Source of the DNA: Marinomonas spartinae
Lineage (GTDB): Bacteria; Pseudomonadota; Gammaproteobacteria; Pseudomonadales; Marinomonadaceae
DNA: 64,000 nucleotides
Direction: 5' to 3'
NCBI RefSeq assembly: GCF_016461715.1
Contig: NZ_JAEMUI010000003.1
Coordinates: forward strand, 186,001 to 250,000
Both the position numbers and the translations under genes were made by a program. Of this stretch, positions 17,983 through 26,865 are shown piece after piece. Numbering within the stretch: position 1 is the stretch's first letter; each line of letters opens with the position of its first letter. Under the pieces are notes generated by a model. That model was not told the DNA's origin and did no database searches. It worked only from the letters and a program-made list of their open reading frames with translations.

Positions 17983-18401
17983 ACTAAAACTTCCTTAACA
18001 TCCTGTTAACGATATGCAATCTCTTATGTGCTTTAGACAACGTTTCTTTTTATAACATGGTCATTGTCAGTATGGTATCGTTTTAGTGATCTCTTATGAG
18101 GTTTTCGTGATTTTTAATTAGGGGGTAAAAAGCTAGGGAGGTTGCTCGTCACTGTCTATTGGTTGGGTTGCCTGCAAACGCTTTGGATTATGAGGAGAAA
18201 GGATGGAGACTTTACCTAATCCCTAGGTTTTTTGGCAAAAAGCATTATCTAATCCTAGTATTTTGGAGTAGAGTGGGAGGACGATATATTTTCTAATCTC
18301 CCTATGACGCATATACCACATTCGCTCTTGTCATTTTTCTTTGGCTAGGGGTCACACGGTGTTTCCACACGTCTCTTTTGAATACAGCATAAAGGTAAAT
18401 T
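17983..18401. other. Intergenic region upstream of a small gene
   Basis: 419 bp with no recognisable gene. It contains three loosely similar short blocks with CTAATC cores (near 18215, 18250 and 18295), two of them followed by a TAG..TTTTTGG-like stretch. I see no clear promoter pair. Confidence 0.4.
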
Positions 18402-18617
18402 ATGGTTACTGGTAACAAAGATTTCTTCTTAAAACGAATTTGTATTTTTGCGGGGCAGATTATTGACCCTAATTCCGACTCTCAAGTCATTGCGATATTG
18501 AAAAGTAAATTTAATATCCGCCTCCCTCAGAGACGGTCTGTGAATGAGTCTTTATCTTCTACTGTGAGTGATCATGAGATTATCAGCTTGATTTTGAAAT
18601 ATCGCTCGATGGCATAA
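18402..18617 (+). CDS. Small hypothetical protein
   Basis: 71 aa, not recognised. ATG is preceded by AAAGG at about six bases. The sequence is soluble, mildly basic in the middle (IRLPQRRSVNES), with a predicted helical C terminus (SDHEIISLILKYRS). Coding status rests on the ribosome binding site and an unremarkable residue composition only. Confidence 0.5.
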   Translation: MVTGNKDFFLKRICIFAGQIIDPNSDSQVIAILKSKFNIRLPQRRSVNESLSSTVSDHEIISLILKYRSMA

Positions 18618-18654
18618 GTCGCAGATCTGTTTATCGTTTCGTTGTTTATATTCG

Positions 18655-19398
18655 CTAAGCTTTTACGCACACAAAGATCGCATTTCCTGATTGCCTTTGC
18701 CACGGTATGATTTTTTCATAGTCATGTTCAAAGATATGCACTTCAAAATATGGTGATAGCATGTCTTGTAGTTCATCAAAGTCTAACGCCACCATTGGAT
18801 GCGCATCTTGCCAAGTTTGTTGAGAGTCGTTCGAGACTTTGTTAATGCTTAAGTTTAATGTTTGCTTTTCACCGTTGCCAACATAATGCCAGGCTGACCG
18901 GAAGGTGAAGCAACTGTCTTCATGGTTGATACTGTGTTGAATAAATAAGTCATTATTGATCTGATGCTTATCCACCACATTAAAAAAGAATACACCGCCT
19001 TTTTCTAATGCACCGTGAGCACTTTCGATGCACCCTGCCAGTTCTTTAAGAACGCCGCTGTAATGAATGGAATACAAGAAACAGGTAATTAAATCAAAGC
19101 GCTTTTCGTAACGAAATGCACACATGTTGCCGAGTGAAAATTGTGCCTGGGGACAGCGCTCTTGAGCGATATCAAGCATGGGTTGGTTGATATCTAAGCC
19201 AGAACAGTCGTAGTTTGTGGCGCAAAAATATTGAATATGTGGTCCTGTTCCACAGGCCAAATCTAAGTGGCGTTTTCCTCCATTACCAAAAATTTGGTGC
19301 ATGCGATGGGCACTATCACTTTGTGCTTTATAGTCTATATCGGCGCACATCAGGTCATAGTAGCCAGAAAGGTCTGTGTATAAGGCGTTATGGGGCAT
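18655..19398 (-). CDS. Class I SAM-dependent methyltransferase
   Basis: 247 aa from ATG at 19398 (MPHNALYTDLSGYYD), which has AAGAG five bases upstream; a GTG seven codons further out also keeps the frame open but is less likely. Motif I is LDLACGTGPH, motif II the acidic SGLDIN, followed by a Rossmann-like core and a C-terminal beta-rich part with the FEHDYEKI strand. Small-molecule methyltransferase type 11/25; substrate unknown. It precedes nothing in the same transcript. Confidence 0.85.
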   Translation of the reverse strand: MPHNALYTDLSGYYDLMCADIDYKAQSDSAHRMHQIFGNGGKRHLDLACGTGPHIQYFCATNYDCSGLDINQPMLDIAQERCPQAQFSLGNMCAFRYEKRFDLITCFLYSIHYSGVLKELAGCIESAHGALEKGGVFFFNVVDKHQINNDLFIQHSINHEDSCFTFRSAWHYVGNGEKQTLNLSINKVSNDSQQTWQDAHPMVALDFDELQDMLSPYFEVHIFEHDYEKIIPWQRQSGNAIFVCVKA

Positions 19399-19454
19399 GA
19401 ATACTCTTTTAAAAATCACTCATATTAGGAGCGTATTGAATGGTTCATCAAGGA

Positions 19455-19487
19455 AAAACGAGTATCAGGCATCCTGATACTCGTTTT
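19455..19487 (-). terminator. Terminator of the purine permease gene
   Basis: Perfect 15 bp stem (19455-19469 with 19473-19487), three-base loop; read leftward it is followed by TTTTTCC. It lies 38 bp after the permease stop. Confidence 0.85.
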
Positions 19488-19524
19488 AGGGCTCTTCTAT
19501 TCAACTTAGGTTGGTGTATGTCAC

Positions 19525-20817
19525 TTAGATAAACACAACAAATTTACAGATAAACAAGATGGCCAGTACATAGGTCGCGATGTTTACTTGCTTATATTGA
19601 CCAGATAAAACTTTGATAATGGCATAACTAACAAAGGATAAAGCAATGCCATCGGCAATTGAGTGAGTCAATGGCATCGAAAAGGCGGCAATGAGTACGG
19701 GAGCCGCATCACTAATATCATCCCAGTTTACTTTTGCCAGACTGCTTGTCATTAATACGGCAACATATAAGAGTGCGCCAGCAGTGGCGTAGCTTGGAAT
19801 AGAGCCAGCCAAAGGAGAAAAGAACAAACTGACTAAGAATAAACCAGCAACAACAACAGCGGTTAAGCCAGTTCGCCCTCCAGCGGCCACGCCTGATGCG
19901 CTTTCAATATAGCTGGTTGTCGAAGAGGTGCCGAGTGCTGCGCCGATGGCTGTAGCGCTAGAGTCCGCTAAAAGGGCTTTTTTCAAGCGGGGTAGTTTGC
20001 CTTCTTTATCAAGTAATCCACCGCGTTGACCCACGCCAAGAAGTGTACCTGAGGTATCGAATAGATCCACGAATAAGAAAGCAAACACCACACTGATCAT
20101 GCTGAGTTGAAAAGCACCTTCAACATCCATGGCCATAAAAGTAGGCGCAATAGATGGTGGAACTGACACGATCCCTGCAAAGTGGTTTTGACCAAAGATC
20201 ATTGAAAGAACTGCAATAAATAGAATGCCGATCATCACAGCCCCTGTCACATTCAAATAGGACAAAGCGCAAATAACAAAGAAGCCAAGTAATCCGTAGA
20301 GGGCAGAAGGGGATGATAAATCGCCAAGACCAACAGCCGTAGCTGGGTTTTTAACAATAATGCCCGCATTTTGCAGTGCAATCATGGCCAAAAACAGACC
20401 AATACCCGCTGCAATGCCTAATTTTAATGAGTTGGGTATGGCGTTGATGATCCATTCGCGAATCTTAAAAATACTGATGAGAATAAAGATGATACCGGAT
20501 AGAAACACCGCGCCTAATGCTTGTTCCCAAGTGTAATGCATGCCTAATACGACACTGTAGGTAAAAAAAGCATTGAGTCCCATTCCTGGTGCGAGTGCAA
20601 TGGGGTAGTTGGCGTATAGCCCCATGATCAAACAGCCTACTGCGGAGGCAAGGCAGGTGGCAACAAAGACAGCCCCTTGATCCATACCTGCTTGCGCAAG
20701 AATGGATGGGTTGACGAAAATGATGTAAGCCATGGTTAAGAATGTGGTAACACCACCAATGACTTCTTTGCGCACCGTGGTGTTGTGCGCCTTGAGCTGA
20801 AAATAACGTTCAAACAT
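19525..20817 (-). CDS. NCS2/AzgA-family purine permease
   Basis: 430 aa, about 12-14 membrane segments. Proton-coupled uptake of adenine or guanine/hypoxanthine (E. coli AdeP/GhxP group). Family blocks: REVIGGVTTFLTMAYIIFVNP (16-36), AnGMGLNAFF-like APGMGLNAFFTY, FLFVDLFDTSGTLLGV and GTSSTTSYIESASGV. AAGG lies seven bases before ATG. Purine uptake would fit the urate hydroxylase hpxO at 44014-45168, though the genes are far apart. A dyad overlaps its likely promoter. Confidence 0.93.
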   Translation of the reverse strand: MFERYFQLKAHNTTVRKEVIGGVTTFLTMAYIIFVNPSILAQAGMDQGAVFVATCLASAVGCLIMGLYANYPIALAPGMGLNAFFTYSVVLGMHYTWEQALGAVFLSGIIFILISIFKIREWIINAIPNSLKLGIAAGIGLFLAMIALQNAGIIVKNPATAVGLGDLSSPSALYGLLGFFVICALSYLNVTGAVMIGILFIAVLSMIFGQNHFAGIVSVPPSIAPTFMAMDVEGAFQLSMISVVFAFLFVDLFDTSGTLLGVGQRGGLLDKEGKLPRLKKALLADSSATAIGAALGTSSTTSYIESASGVAAGGRTGLTAVVVAGLFLVSLFFSPLAGSIPSYATAGALLYVAVLMTSSLAKVNWDDISDAAPVLIAAFSMPLTHSIADGIALSFVSYAIIKVLSGQYKQVNIATYVLAILFICKFVVFI

Positions 20818-20914
20818 AGAGAAACCTTATTGCTAATGGGGTGGCGTGATGTGAAACCTAAATGTTAGATAATGGTTGTTATTATTCATCATCAACACGC
20901 CAAGATAAGATAGT

Positions 20915-20938
20915 AAAACTGATTTTTTGGTCAGTTTT
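20915..20938. promoter_or_regulatory. Inverted repeat upstream of the purine permease
   Basis: AAAACTGA (20915-20922) and TCAGTTTT (20931-20938) with eight bases between. On the minus strand the dyad overlaps a CTGACC/TATCTT pair with 16-base spacing that could be a promoter, so it may be an operator. The rest of the 365 bp gap (20818-21182) shows no gene; no purine riboswitch core was recognised. Confidence 0.35.
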
Positions 20939-21182
20939 ATGCCAAGGGGCGGCTAGTATAAAAAAAGACGGAGGATTTGGGGAGAAAAATCGTAAAAAAT
21001 GTATATGAATCCTGCCGAAATCGGAGGAGGCCAGTGCGTCATCATGGGTGGGCAGGAATATGTGATTTGATATAATTGCCCTTTTTAGAGGGGCGTGTTT
21101 TGTTGGCCGTGGATATAGGTTGTCTTACAACGCTTCTTCGGATAACCGTTTTAATTGATTTGAATAGTAAGAGGGCTGCTGG

Positions 21183-21812
21183 ATGCTTGAGTATTATGAA
21201 CAACGACAACCTGAATATGAACAAATCTACTCTATTATTGAAAGACAAGACGATTTGGCGTGGTTGCAACGTAGGCTTGAAGCATCGGTTCTTGGTCGAC
21301 GAGTGTTAGAAGCGGCCTGCGGTACCGGGTATTGGACACGACGAATAGCCAATGCGGCGCTTTATGTACTGGCGACAGATGCATCCGAAAAACTGGCTAA
21401 AAGTGCGTTAGAGAGTTGTGAAGGCGGGCATGTTGACTATCGGGTGATGGATGCATTTCAGATTCCCGATAGCAGTGAGTTTGATGTTTTTTTAGCAGGA
21501 TTTTTCTTTTCTCATATAAAAATACAGCAGCGTCGAACCTTTATGAAAGGCATTGACCGAGCTATGAAGCCCGGTTCTAGGGTGATTTTATTTGATAATC
21601 GCTATGTTGAAGGCTGTAGCACGCCGATCTCATCTCGTAGCGAGCATGGCGATACTTATCAGACGAGAGTACTCTCGGATGGATGTAGCTATGAGGTACT
21701 AAAAAACTTCCCTGACCAAGAAGAATTAGAGATTTTGATGGAGGAGTTTTGTCATGATGTCAGTATTGAAGAGAGTGACTATTTTTGGTTAGCCATGGGA
21801 ACCTTGAAATAA
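21183..21812 (+). CDS. Class I SAM-dependent methyltransferase
   Basis: 209 aa. ATG has AGAGGG seven bases upstream. Starts MLEYYEQRQPEYEQIY; motif I is VLEAACGTGYWTRR (~41-54), followed by the acidic ATDAS. Resembles the UbiE/methyltransferase-25 group and, in its YYxxRxPEYEQIY start, small stand-alone methyltransferases of unknown substrate. Single gene ending before a shared terminator. Confidence 0.85.
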   Translation: MLEYYEQRQPEYEQIYSIIERQDDLAWLQRRLEASVLGRRVLEAACGTGYWTRRIANAALYVLATDASEKLAKSALESCEGGHVDYRVMDAFQIPDSSEFDVFLAGFFFSHIKIQQRRTFMKGIDRAMKPGSRVILFDNRYVEGCSTPISSRSEHGDTYQTRVLSDGCSYEVLKNFPDQEELEILMEEFCHDVSIEESDYFWLAMGTLK

Positions 21813-21931
21813 ACATTTTTTGATAAAATGAGGGTGAGGTTTTTGGCTGGCGTTTTTTTGGGACGTAGGGTTAAGCATTGCCATATTATGCATTAGTAAA
21901 AAGAGAGCATTAGGAAAAAGAGTGTAGTGAG

Positions 21932-21967
21932 AAAAACAGCCCAGTTGGTTTAGGCTGGGCTGTTTTT
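21932..21967. terminator. Bidirectional terminator
   Basis: 13 bp perfect stem (21932-21944 with 21955-21967) with a ten-base loop, A5 on the left and T7 on the right, so it works in both directions between the convergent methyltransferase and Dabb genes. Confidence 0.9.
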
Positions 21968-22003
21968 TTGTGTTTTAAGTGTGTATGTTTTTTGGCAAAC
22001 GTT

Positions 22004-22294
22004 CTAAATGTGGCAATCCAGTGCGCCAGCCTGAGCCACTTTCGGGCCATTAAACTGTACGACTGCAACGTGATCTGGATGCCTTTGGTAGGTGCGTAAA
22101 TCTTCAAGTGAGTCAAACTGCATATTCAAGACAACATCCCAGCTTCGCTCTTCGTGAAGCTCATCAATGCTTACCTCAATACGTCTGATTTCTTTAATGG
22201 TGTTTTTGAGTGCGAGCATTTTGTCTTTAAAGGCTTGGATATGTTCATCCGATGTGTCTTCTTGATATTTGATAAAAACGTAATGTTGCAGCAT
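22004..22294 (-). CDS. Dabb (stress-responsive A/B barrel) domain protein
   Basis: 96 aa, a single dimeric alpha-beta barrel domain: MLQHYVFIKY opens the first strand, the helix with DEHIQAFKDKM follows, and LRTYQRHPDHVAVVQF is the typical second half. Dabb proteins act as small-molecule enzymes or as uncharacterised partners of oxidoreductases. It begins 23 bp after the flavin monooxygenase stop and is in the same transcript, so it probably acts on the same substrate or product. Confidence 0.85.
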   Translation of the reverse strand: MLQHYVFIKYQEDTSDEHIQAFKDKMLALKNTIKEIRRIEVSIDELHEERSWDVVLNMQFDSLEDLRTYQRHPDHVAVVQFNGPKVAQAGALDCHI

Positions 22295-22317
22295 GTGCGA
22301 TCTCCCAATTTATAAAG

Positions 22318-23619
22318 CTAAGCCACTTTTTTCTTCATTTTAATGGTGGGTGGGGCGGTATTGAGGGCATCGATTGCGTAACCAGCCGCAGCCTTATAGT
22401 TGGCCATTAACTCCTGGCGATCAGCCTCAGGAAAAACGTCTTCAATATCCTCAAACACTCCGCCACAGCGTTTATCCAGCTCATTTAGAATAACAAATGG
22501 GCCTGCCCCTCGATTACGTAATACGACGTTAGAAATAGGCTCACAAAGTTGCTTGTTAAATGCGTTAAGGGCTGAACTATTGACACCATGCTCCAATAGT
22601 GCGGCGCCAAGAATACGGGCGTCTACAATGGCCTGACTGGCACCGTTCGAGCCTGTTGGGTACATAATATGAGCGGCATCGCCCATTAGTGCGACGTTAT
22701 TATCTATCCAAGTGGGGATAGGATCCCTGTCAATCATGGGGTATTCAAAGACTTCCGTTGCTCCGCGAAGTAGGCCCTGAATGTCGACCCAGTCATAGTC
22801 CCAGTCTTCGAAGTGGTGGATGAAATCGTTCAAATCGACTTTTTTATTCCAATCACCACTTGTCCATCCTTGTGAATTGTCCATCGTTACTTCAGCAATC
22901 CAGTTGATGGTGGCTAATCCTGTAACGGGATCAGCTGGTGTAATCGGGTAAAACACGATACGGTGATGATGTGTCCCTAAACCAATAAAAGATGCGCCAG
23001 TGCGAATCGGCTTAGCTTGGGTGGTGCCGCGCCACATAACCGCGCCACCCCAATGAATAGGTGGTTGGGAGGGATGCATTTGCGCACGAACGGCAGAGTG
23101 TAAACCATCGGCCGCAATCAGTAGGGCGCCTTGGACTTCCAGCAGTTCACCTTCTTTGTTGGTAATATGAACGGTCACTCCCTGATCCGTATTTTGGTAG
23201 CCCGTCACTTTATGGCCTGTTTGAATGGACTCTTCGCCAAGTCGCTCTAAAACCGTATGGTATAAGAGCATTTGCAGTTTGCCGCGATGGACAGAATATT
23301 GAGGCCAATGATAGCCCGCATCTGTGCCACGAGGTTCACAATAGACTTCCTTTCCATTTAGTCCTACCAACGCCCATTCTTTTGTTTGTAGACCAATTTT
23401 ATCAAGTTGCGTTGTGTCTAACCCTAAATCATATAGCTCTCGTACTGCGTTGGGCTGAATATTGATGCCAACCCCCAGTGGTTTTAGCTCGGCGACACTT
23501 TCATAGACAACACATTGAATGCCTATTTGTTCGAGTGTTAAGGCCAGTGTTAAGCCACCGATACCGCCACCTGCAATAATTACTGGAAGGTCATTCTTAT
23601 TAGGGTTATTCGACATCAT
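22318..23619 (-). CDS. PhzS-like FAD-dependent monooxygenase
   Basis: 433 aa, group A flavoprotein hydroxylase. GGGIGG dinucleotide fold (~17-22), GVGINIQPNAVRELYDLGL (~50-68), DG motif in IAADGLHSAVR and GD motif in LMGDAAHIMYPTGSNGASQA. From memory the sequence lines up well with Pseudomonas PhzS (5-methylphenazine-1-carboxylate monooxygenase), including CEPRGTDAGYHWPQYSVHRG and PMIDRDPIP. No phenazine core genes (phzA-G) or phzM are nearby, so the substrate is likely another aromatic acid. Co-transcribed with a Dabb protein gene. Confidence 0.88.
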   Translation of the reverse strand: MMSNNPNKNDLPVIIAGGGIGGLTLALTLEQIGIQCVVYESVAELKPLGVGINIQPNAVRELYDLGLDTTQLDKIGLQTKEWALVGLNGKEVYCEPRGTDAGYHWPQYSVHRGKLQMLLYHTVLERLGEESIQTGHKVTGYQNTDQGVTVHITNKEGELLEVQGALLIAADGLHSAVRAQMHPSQPPIHWGGAVMWRGTTQAKPIRTGASFIGLGTHHHRIVFYPITPADPVTGLATINWIAEVTMDNSQGWTSGDWNKKVDLNDFIHHFEDWDYDWVDIQGLLRGATEVFEYPMIDRDPIPTWIDNNVALMGDAAHIMYPTGSNGASQAIVDARILGAALLEHGVNSSALNAFNKQLCEPISNVVLRNRGAGPFVILNELDKRCGGVFEDIEDVFPEADRQELMANYKAAAGYAIDALNTAPPTIKMKKKVA

Positions 23620-23829
23620 AAGTTTTCGTTATCCACAATTGCTGATCAAAACAGTCATTATCACCGACTGAATAAGTGCTGACAACTGAATTGAGCCATT
23701 TACCTCGTTTTGTGCTTCACTGGTATGAAATAAGGATGAACAAAAATGATTCCTTGCTTACCTGCTTGGCGTCCAAATGTTAAGTCGTTAGGCTATTGTA
23801 TATTTGTAATGCTTGTATGGAGTCTGTGT

Positions 23830-24027
23830 ATGAACGATTTACTCACCACCGATATCTCATGCCCTTATTGTGGAGAGGCGATTGAGGTGATGGTTGAAGT
23901 GTTAGAAGAGAGCCAAGAATATATTGAAGACTGTCAAGTTTGTTGCCGCCCAATTGTTTTTAATGTTGAGATGGCATTTGATGGCTCGCCGTCCATTTAT
24001 GTTCGCTCCGAGAACGATACTTATTGA
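23830..24027 (+). CDS. CPXCG-motif cysteine-rich protein
   Basis: 65 aa from ATG at 23830, which has GGAG seven bases upstream; the frame extends 28 codons further but that part is hydrophobic and unlike the family. Two cysteine pairs (CPYCGE and CQVCCRP) form a zinc-ribbon-like site, and VEVLEESQEYIEDC between them is typical of this short conserved gammaproteobacterial family of unknown function. Confidence 0.85.
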   Translation: MNDLLTTDISCPYCGEAIEVMVEVLEESQEYIEDCQVCCRPIVFNVEMAFDGSPSIYVRSENDTY

Positions 24028-24115
24028 ATGGATTTTTTTCAGGTATGTATTGGTTTTTATTCGTTTTAGTCGTTAAGATGCGCGCTTTCAAACCTGTTTT
24101 AGAGTGAGTGACCGC

Positions 24116-24571
24116 ATGTCTGATATTGCCGCATTAAAGAAAGACGTAAACATGAAAACATGGCAGTTATTGTTACTGACTCTTGTGACAGTTGGAATTT
24201 ACAATTTGGTTTGGATATTTACAACAACCAATAAAATCCAATGTCATACTGGGATTAAAGTGGTGGGGCAGCCATTTTTACTGGTTATGTCGGTTTGTTT
24301 TGCGTGGGCTGGTGTCTTTTCAGAGAGTATTTATCCTTTAGTGGCGCTTCTGAGTTTGGCTATTTCAGTGAGCCTGTTGGCTCTTTATGAAGTGTGGGCA
24401 TTTAAGGCAAGAAAGGCGTTGCAGCAGGTGGCTCTAGTAGAGCACCAGCAGGTGTATAAGATGAATGTGATTTACACCTTTTTGTTCACTCTGTATTACA
24501 TTAACTATTGCATTAATGATTTACCTAAACAGCTTGAAAAACAAAAAGCCGACATTGATGCCCTTCTCTGA
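24116..24571 (+). CDS. DUF4234-type membrane protein
   Basis: 151 aa from ATG at 24116; a GTG four codons upstream (24104) is an alternative start. The NMKTWQLLLLTLVTVGIYNLVWIF stretch spanning the first membrane segment is the DUF4234 signature; two or three further membrane segments and a YYINYCINDLPKQL tail follow. Inner-membrane protein of unknown function. It converges on the TraB/GumN gene with one base between the stops. Confidence 0.75.
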   Translation: MSDIAALKKDVNMKTWQLLLLTLVTVGIYNLVWIFTTTNKIQCHTGIKVVGQPFLLVMSVCFAWAGVFSESIYPLVALLSLAISVSLLALYEVWAFKARKALQQVALVEHQQVYKMNVIYTFLFTLYYINYCINDLPKQLEKQKADIDALL

Positions 24572-24572
24572 T

Positions 24573-25442
24573 TTAGAGTTTTTCAACTTGGTAGCCACTG
24601 TCTTGAAGTTTGGCTAATAGACTATCTGGCCCCGCCAAATGTAAGGTTCCGACCATAATAAACTCGACGGGTTTGTCGGTGAGCATTTTTTGGATTTGAG
24701 GCATCCAAGTATTATTGCGTTTGACAAGAAGCTCTTGGTAGATTTCTGGATACTCTTGCCTAAACTCGGTCAACTCTTGTGCTTCCATAGCCGCTAGATC
24801 GCCTTCACGCCAGCTTTTTCTAATCTGGCTCATACTTTTTGTCATGTCTTTTATGTCATCTAAGGCGTATTGAACCATGCTGTTACTATCTTCCTTGTTC
24901 AAGTCCGATAGCATTTTAATCTGTGCATCTGGTGTCTCTAGCCAGGCTTGTGGCTTATGGTCTTGTAAGGCTTTATTGGCATAAAATTGATCGACTCCTT
25001 CGCTGATGAATCCCATATGTTTGAGCTCAAGGGTGGTTAATGTCATGGCGATGGAGCTGGGCTTTAGATGCTGAATGGCTTCAATGGGAACATGGCGTGT
25101 GGTTAAGTAGTCTTTTAGTGCGCCGTAAGTGCTTGGGGTAATAACATCGCCAATGGTGGTGCCATCTGTGAAAGACAGCTGCTCTTGCATCTGTTGGCGA
25201 AATTCGGGTTTGCTGATGGCATTTATATCGGTTTCGAAGACCACTTTGTCTGCAGCTTGATAGGCTTGTTCATAAGCGTGAGGTAACGGGTAGTCATCTG
25301 GGGTGAGCATGTGTACGGTACCGCCTATATACAAGGTGTGATCACCCGAGGACACCTTCCAGACAGAGGCTGCTTGGGTTTGAAAGGTGGCAGCAGTGAG
25401 TAAAGTAAGACCGCATTTTTTGATAAAGCTCATAAACAGCAT
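24573..25442 (-). CDS. TraB/GumN family protein
   Basis: 289 aa. N-terminal signal peptide (SFIKKCGLTLLTAATFQTQAA), so exported. Two GxxH motifs, GGTVHML near residue 40 and VGTLHL near 270, mark the TraB/PrgY/GumN fold, proposed to be a metal-dependent hydrolase related to Tiki proteases. The fourth codon is also ATG and has GGA eight bases upstream; either start gives the same mature protein. No neighbouring gene suggests a substrate. Confidence 0.85.
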   Translation of the reverse strand: MLFMSFIKKCGLTLLTAATFQTQAASVWKVSSGDHTLYIGGTVHMLTPDDYPLPHAYEQAYQAADKVVFETDINAISKPEFRQQMQEQLSFTDGTTIGDVITPSTYGALKDYLTTRHVPIEAIQHLKPSSIAMTLTTLELKHMGFISEGVDQFYANKALQDHKPQAWLETPDAQIKMLSDLNKEDSNSMVQYALDDIKDMTKSMSQIRKSWREGDLAAMEAQELTEFRQEYPEIYQELLVKRNNTWMPQIQKMLTDKPVEFIMVGTLHLAGPDSLLAKLQDSGYQVEKL

Positions 25443-25658
25443 CCGACTTGAAGTTTGTTTACCAGAATAGCGCCGTTTTTATGAGAACTGCAATGCGGGG
25501 CGGAGAGCAAAATTGATTATCAGCGTAATATGCTGAAAGAGTGCTATTATTCTGCTCTTTTTATACTTTACCTTGTCAAGGGTATCCTATTTTTAGGCAG
25601 GTAAGACGTAAAACTGCCTTGAAAACCGTTCTTTTATTAATCTGAATGGGAGAGTTGA

Positions 25659-26684
25659 ATGAGTAAAAGCCATGACCGTTATCAAGGTATTAAAGTAACG
25701 CTAATCACCGGTTTTTTAGGCGCAGGAAAAACCACTATGATTCAGCATTTACTATCTCATGTACCGGATGGCGAACATTGGGCAGTGCTGATTAATGAGT
25801 TTGGTGATGTCGGCATTGATGGCGCTTTAATTGAAGGCAAAGGTATTAAGGTTAAGCAGGTGCCAGGGGGCTGCTTATGCTGTACTACATCGGCTGCGTT
25901 TGGAACGGGGCTGAACGAGCTGATTACCATAGCAAACCCTGACCGGATTATTATTGAACCCACAGGGATAGGCCATCCAGACCAAATAGTGAAGCAACTG
26001 AACGCATCCCATTACCATGGCGTGCTAGAAGTTGGAGCGAGTATATGCTTGCTGGATGCACGAAACTTATCGGATCCTCGTTATTTAGGGCATCCGGCCT
26101 TTTTCGACCAAATCAATATGGCCGATGTGTTGATTGCCAGCAAACAAGATACCTATGATGAGTTTGAAGAAGTGCGCTTTATCGAGTTTGCTAAGCAGTT
26201 TGAGCCTGCAAAAGCCGTCATTGGGTTTTCTAGCGATGGTATTGTGGATCTGGATTGGTTAAATGTTGAGCCAATTCGTCAGTCTTGTAAGATTGATCAC
26301 CACGATCACCACGATCACCACGATCACCACGATCACCACGATCAAGTCGAGTCGTTTACCAGTCAGCCTAAGCAAGGGGTGACAGTATTTCATAAACGCG
26401 ATAGCGAACTAAGCAGCTTGGGATGGGTAATGGAGGATCGTTATGTTTTTGCCCTTGATGCCCTGGTTGACATGTTGTCGAATTTGCAATCTCAACCTGG
26501 TTTTTGGCGGGCCAAAGGGGTTATCAATACGGCGGATGGGCACTCTGTTCAAGTTAATGTAAGTGCTGTTGAGCAATCCATTGTGACCGCTGAAGTACTA
26601 AAAGAAAGCCGTTTTGAATGTTTGTTTGATACGGGCCAAAATGCACAAAACTTCATGAGTGTCATAAACAATGCTTTGTTTTGA
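25659..26684 (+). CDS. COG0523 GTPase, CobW/YjiA/ZigA-type metallochaperone
   Basis: 341 aa G3E GTPase. Walker A GFLGAGKTT (18-26), metal-binding GGCLCC motif (CxCC, ~70-75), switch DRIIIEPTGIGHP and guanine-binding ASKQD. A His/Asp stretch of five HHD units follows residue ~213, then the C-terminal CobW_C domain. The family hands zinc or other metals to client enzymes; the His-rich run points to Zn, Co or Ni. I looked upstream for a Zur box and did not see a convincing one, so regulation by zinc is unproven. GGGAG lies seven bases before ATG. Confidence 0.9.
   Translation: MSKSHDRYQGIKVTLITGFLGAGKTTMIQHLLSHVPDGEHWAVLINEFGDVGIDGALIEGKGIKVKQVPGGCLCCTTSAAFGTGLNELITIANPDRIIIEPTGIGHPDQIVKQLNASHYHGVLEVGASICLLDARNLSDPRYLGHPAFFDQINMADVLIASKQDTYDEFEEVRFIEFAKQFEPAKAVIGFSSDGIVDLDWLNVEPIRQSCKIDHHDHHDHHDHHDHHDQVESFTSQPKQGVTVFHKRDSELSSLGWVMEDRYVFALDALVDMLSNLQSQPGFWRAKGVINTADGHSVQVNVSAVEQSIVTAEVLKESRFECLFDTGQNAQNFMSVINNALF
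26295..26339 (+). repeat. Five tandem 9-bp units encoding the His-rich run
   Basis: GATCACCAC is repeated five times without a mismatch, encoding Asp-His-His units of the COG0523 GTPase. Perfect nucleotide identity suggests recent slippage expansion; the in-frame unit means copy changes alter metal-ligand number without breaking the gene. Confidence 0.95.
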
Positions 26685-26865
26685 AAAAGTTTTTACTCCG
26701 TTCTCTATATGAAAAAACCATTTCTCTCATTCTCGTGATGAATTTTGTCATTGATTTTGGTTCGTTTTGTTATTGAGAGAATGCGACTTATAGACGACTC
26801 TTTATGGTATGTTAATCGCTCTGTTTGAGTTTGATGTGACTAAAAACAATAAGAGGTCATAGGTT

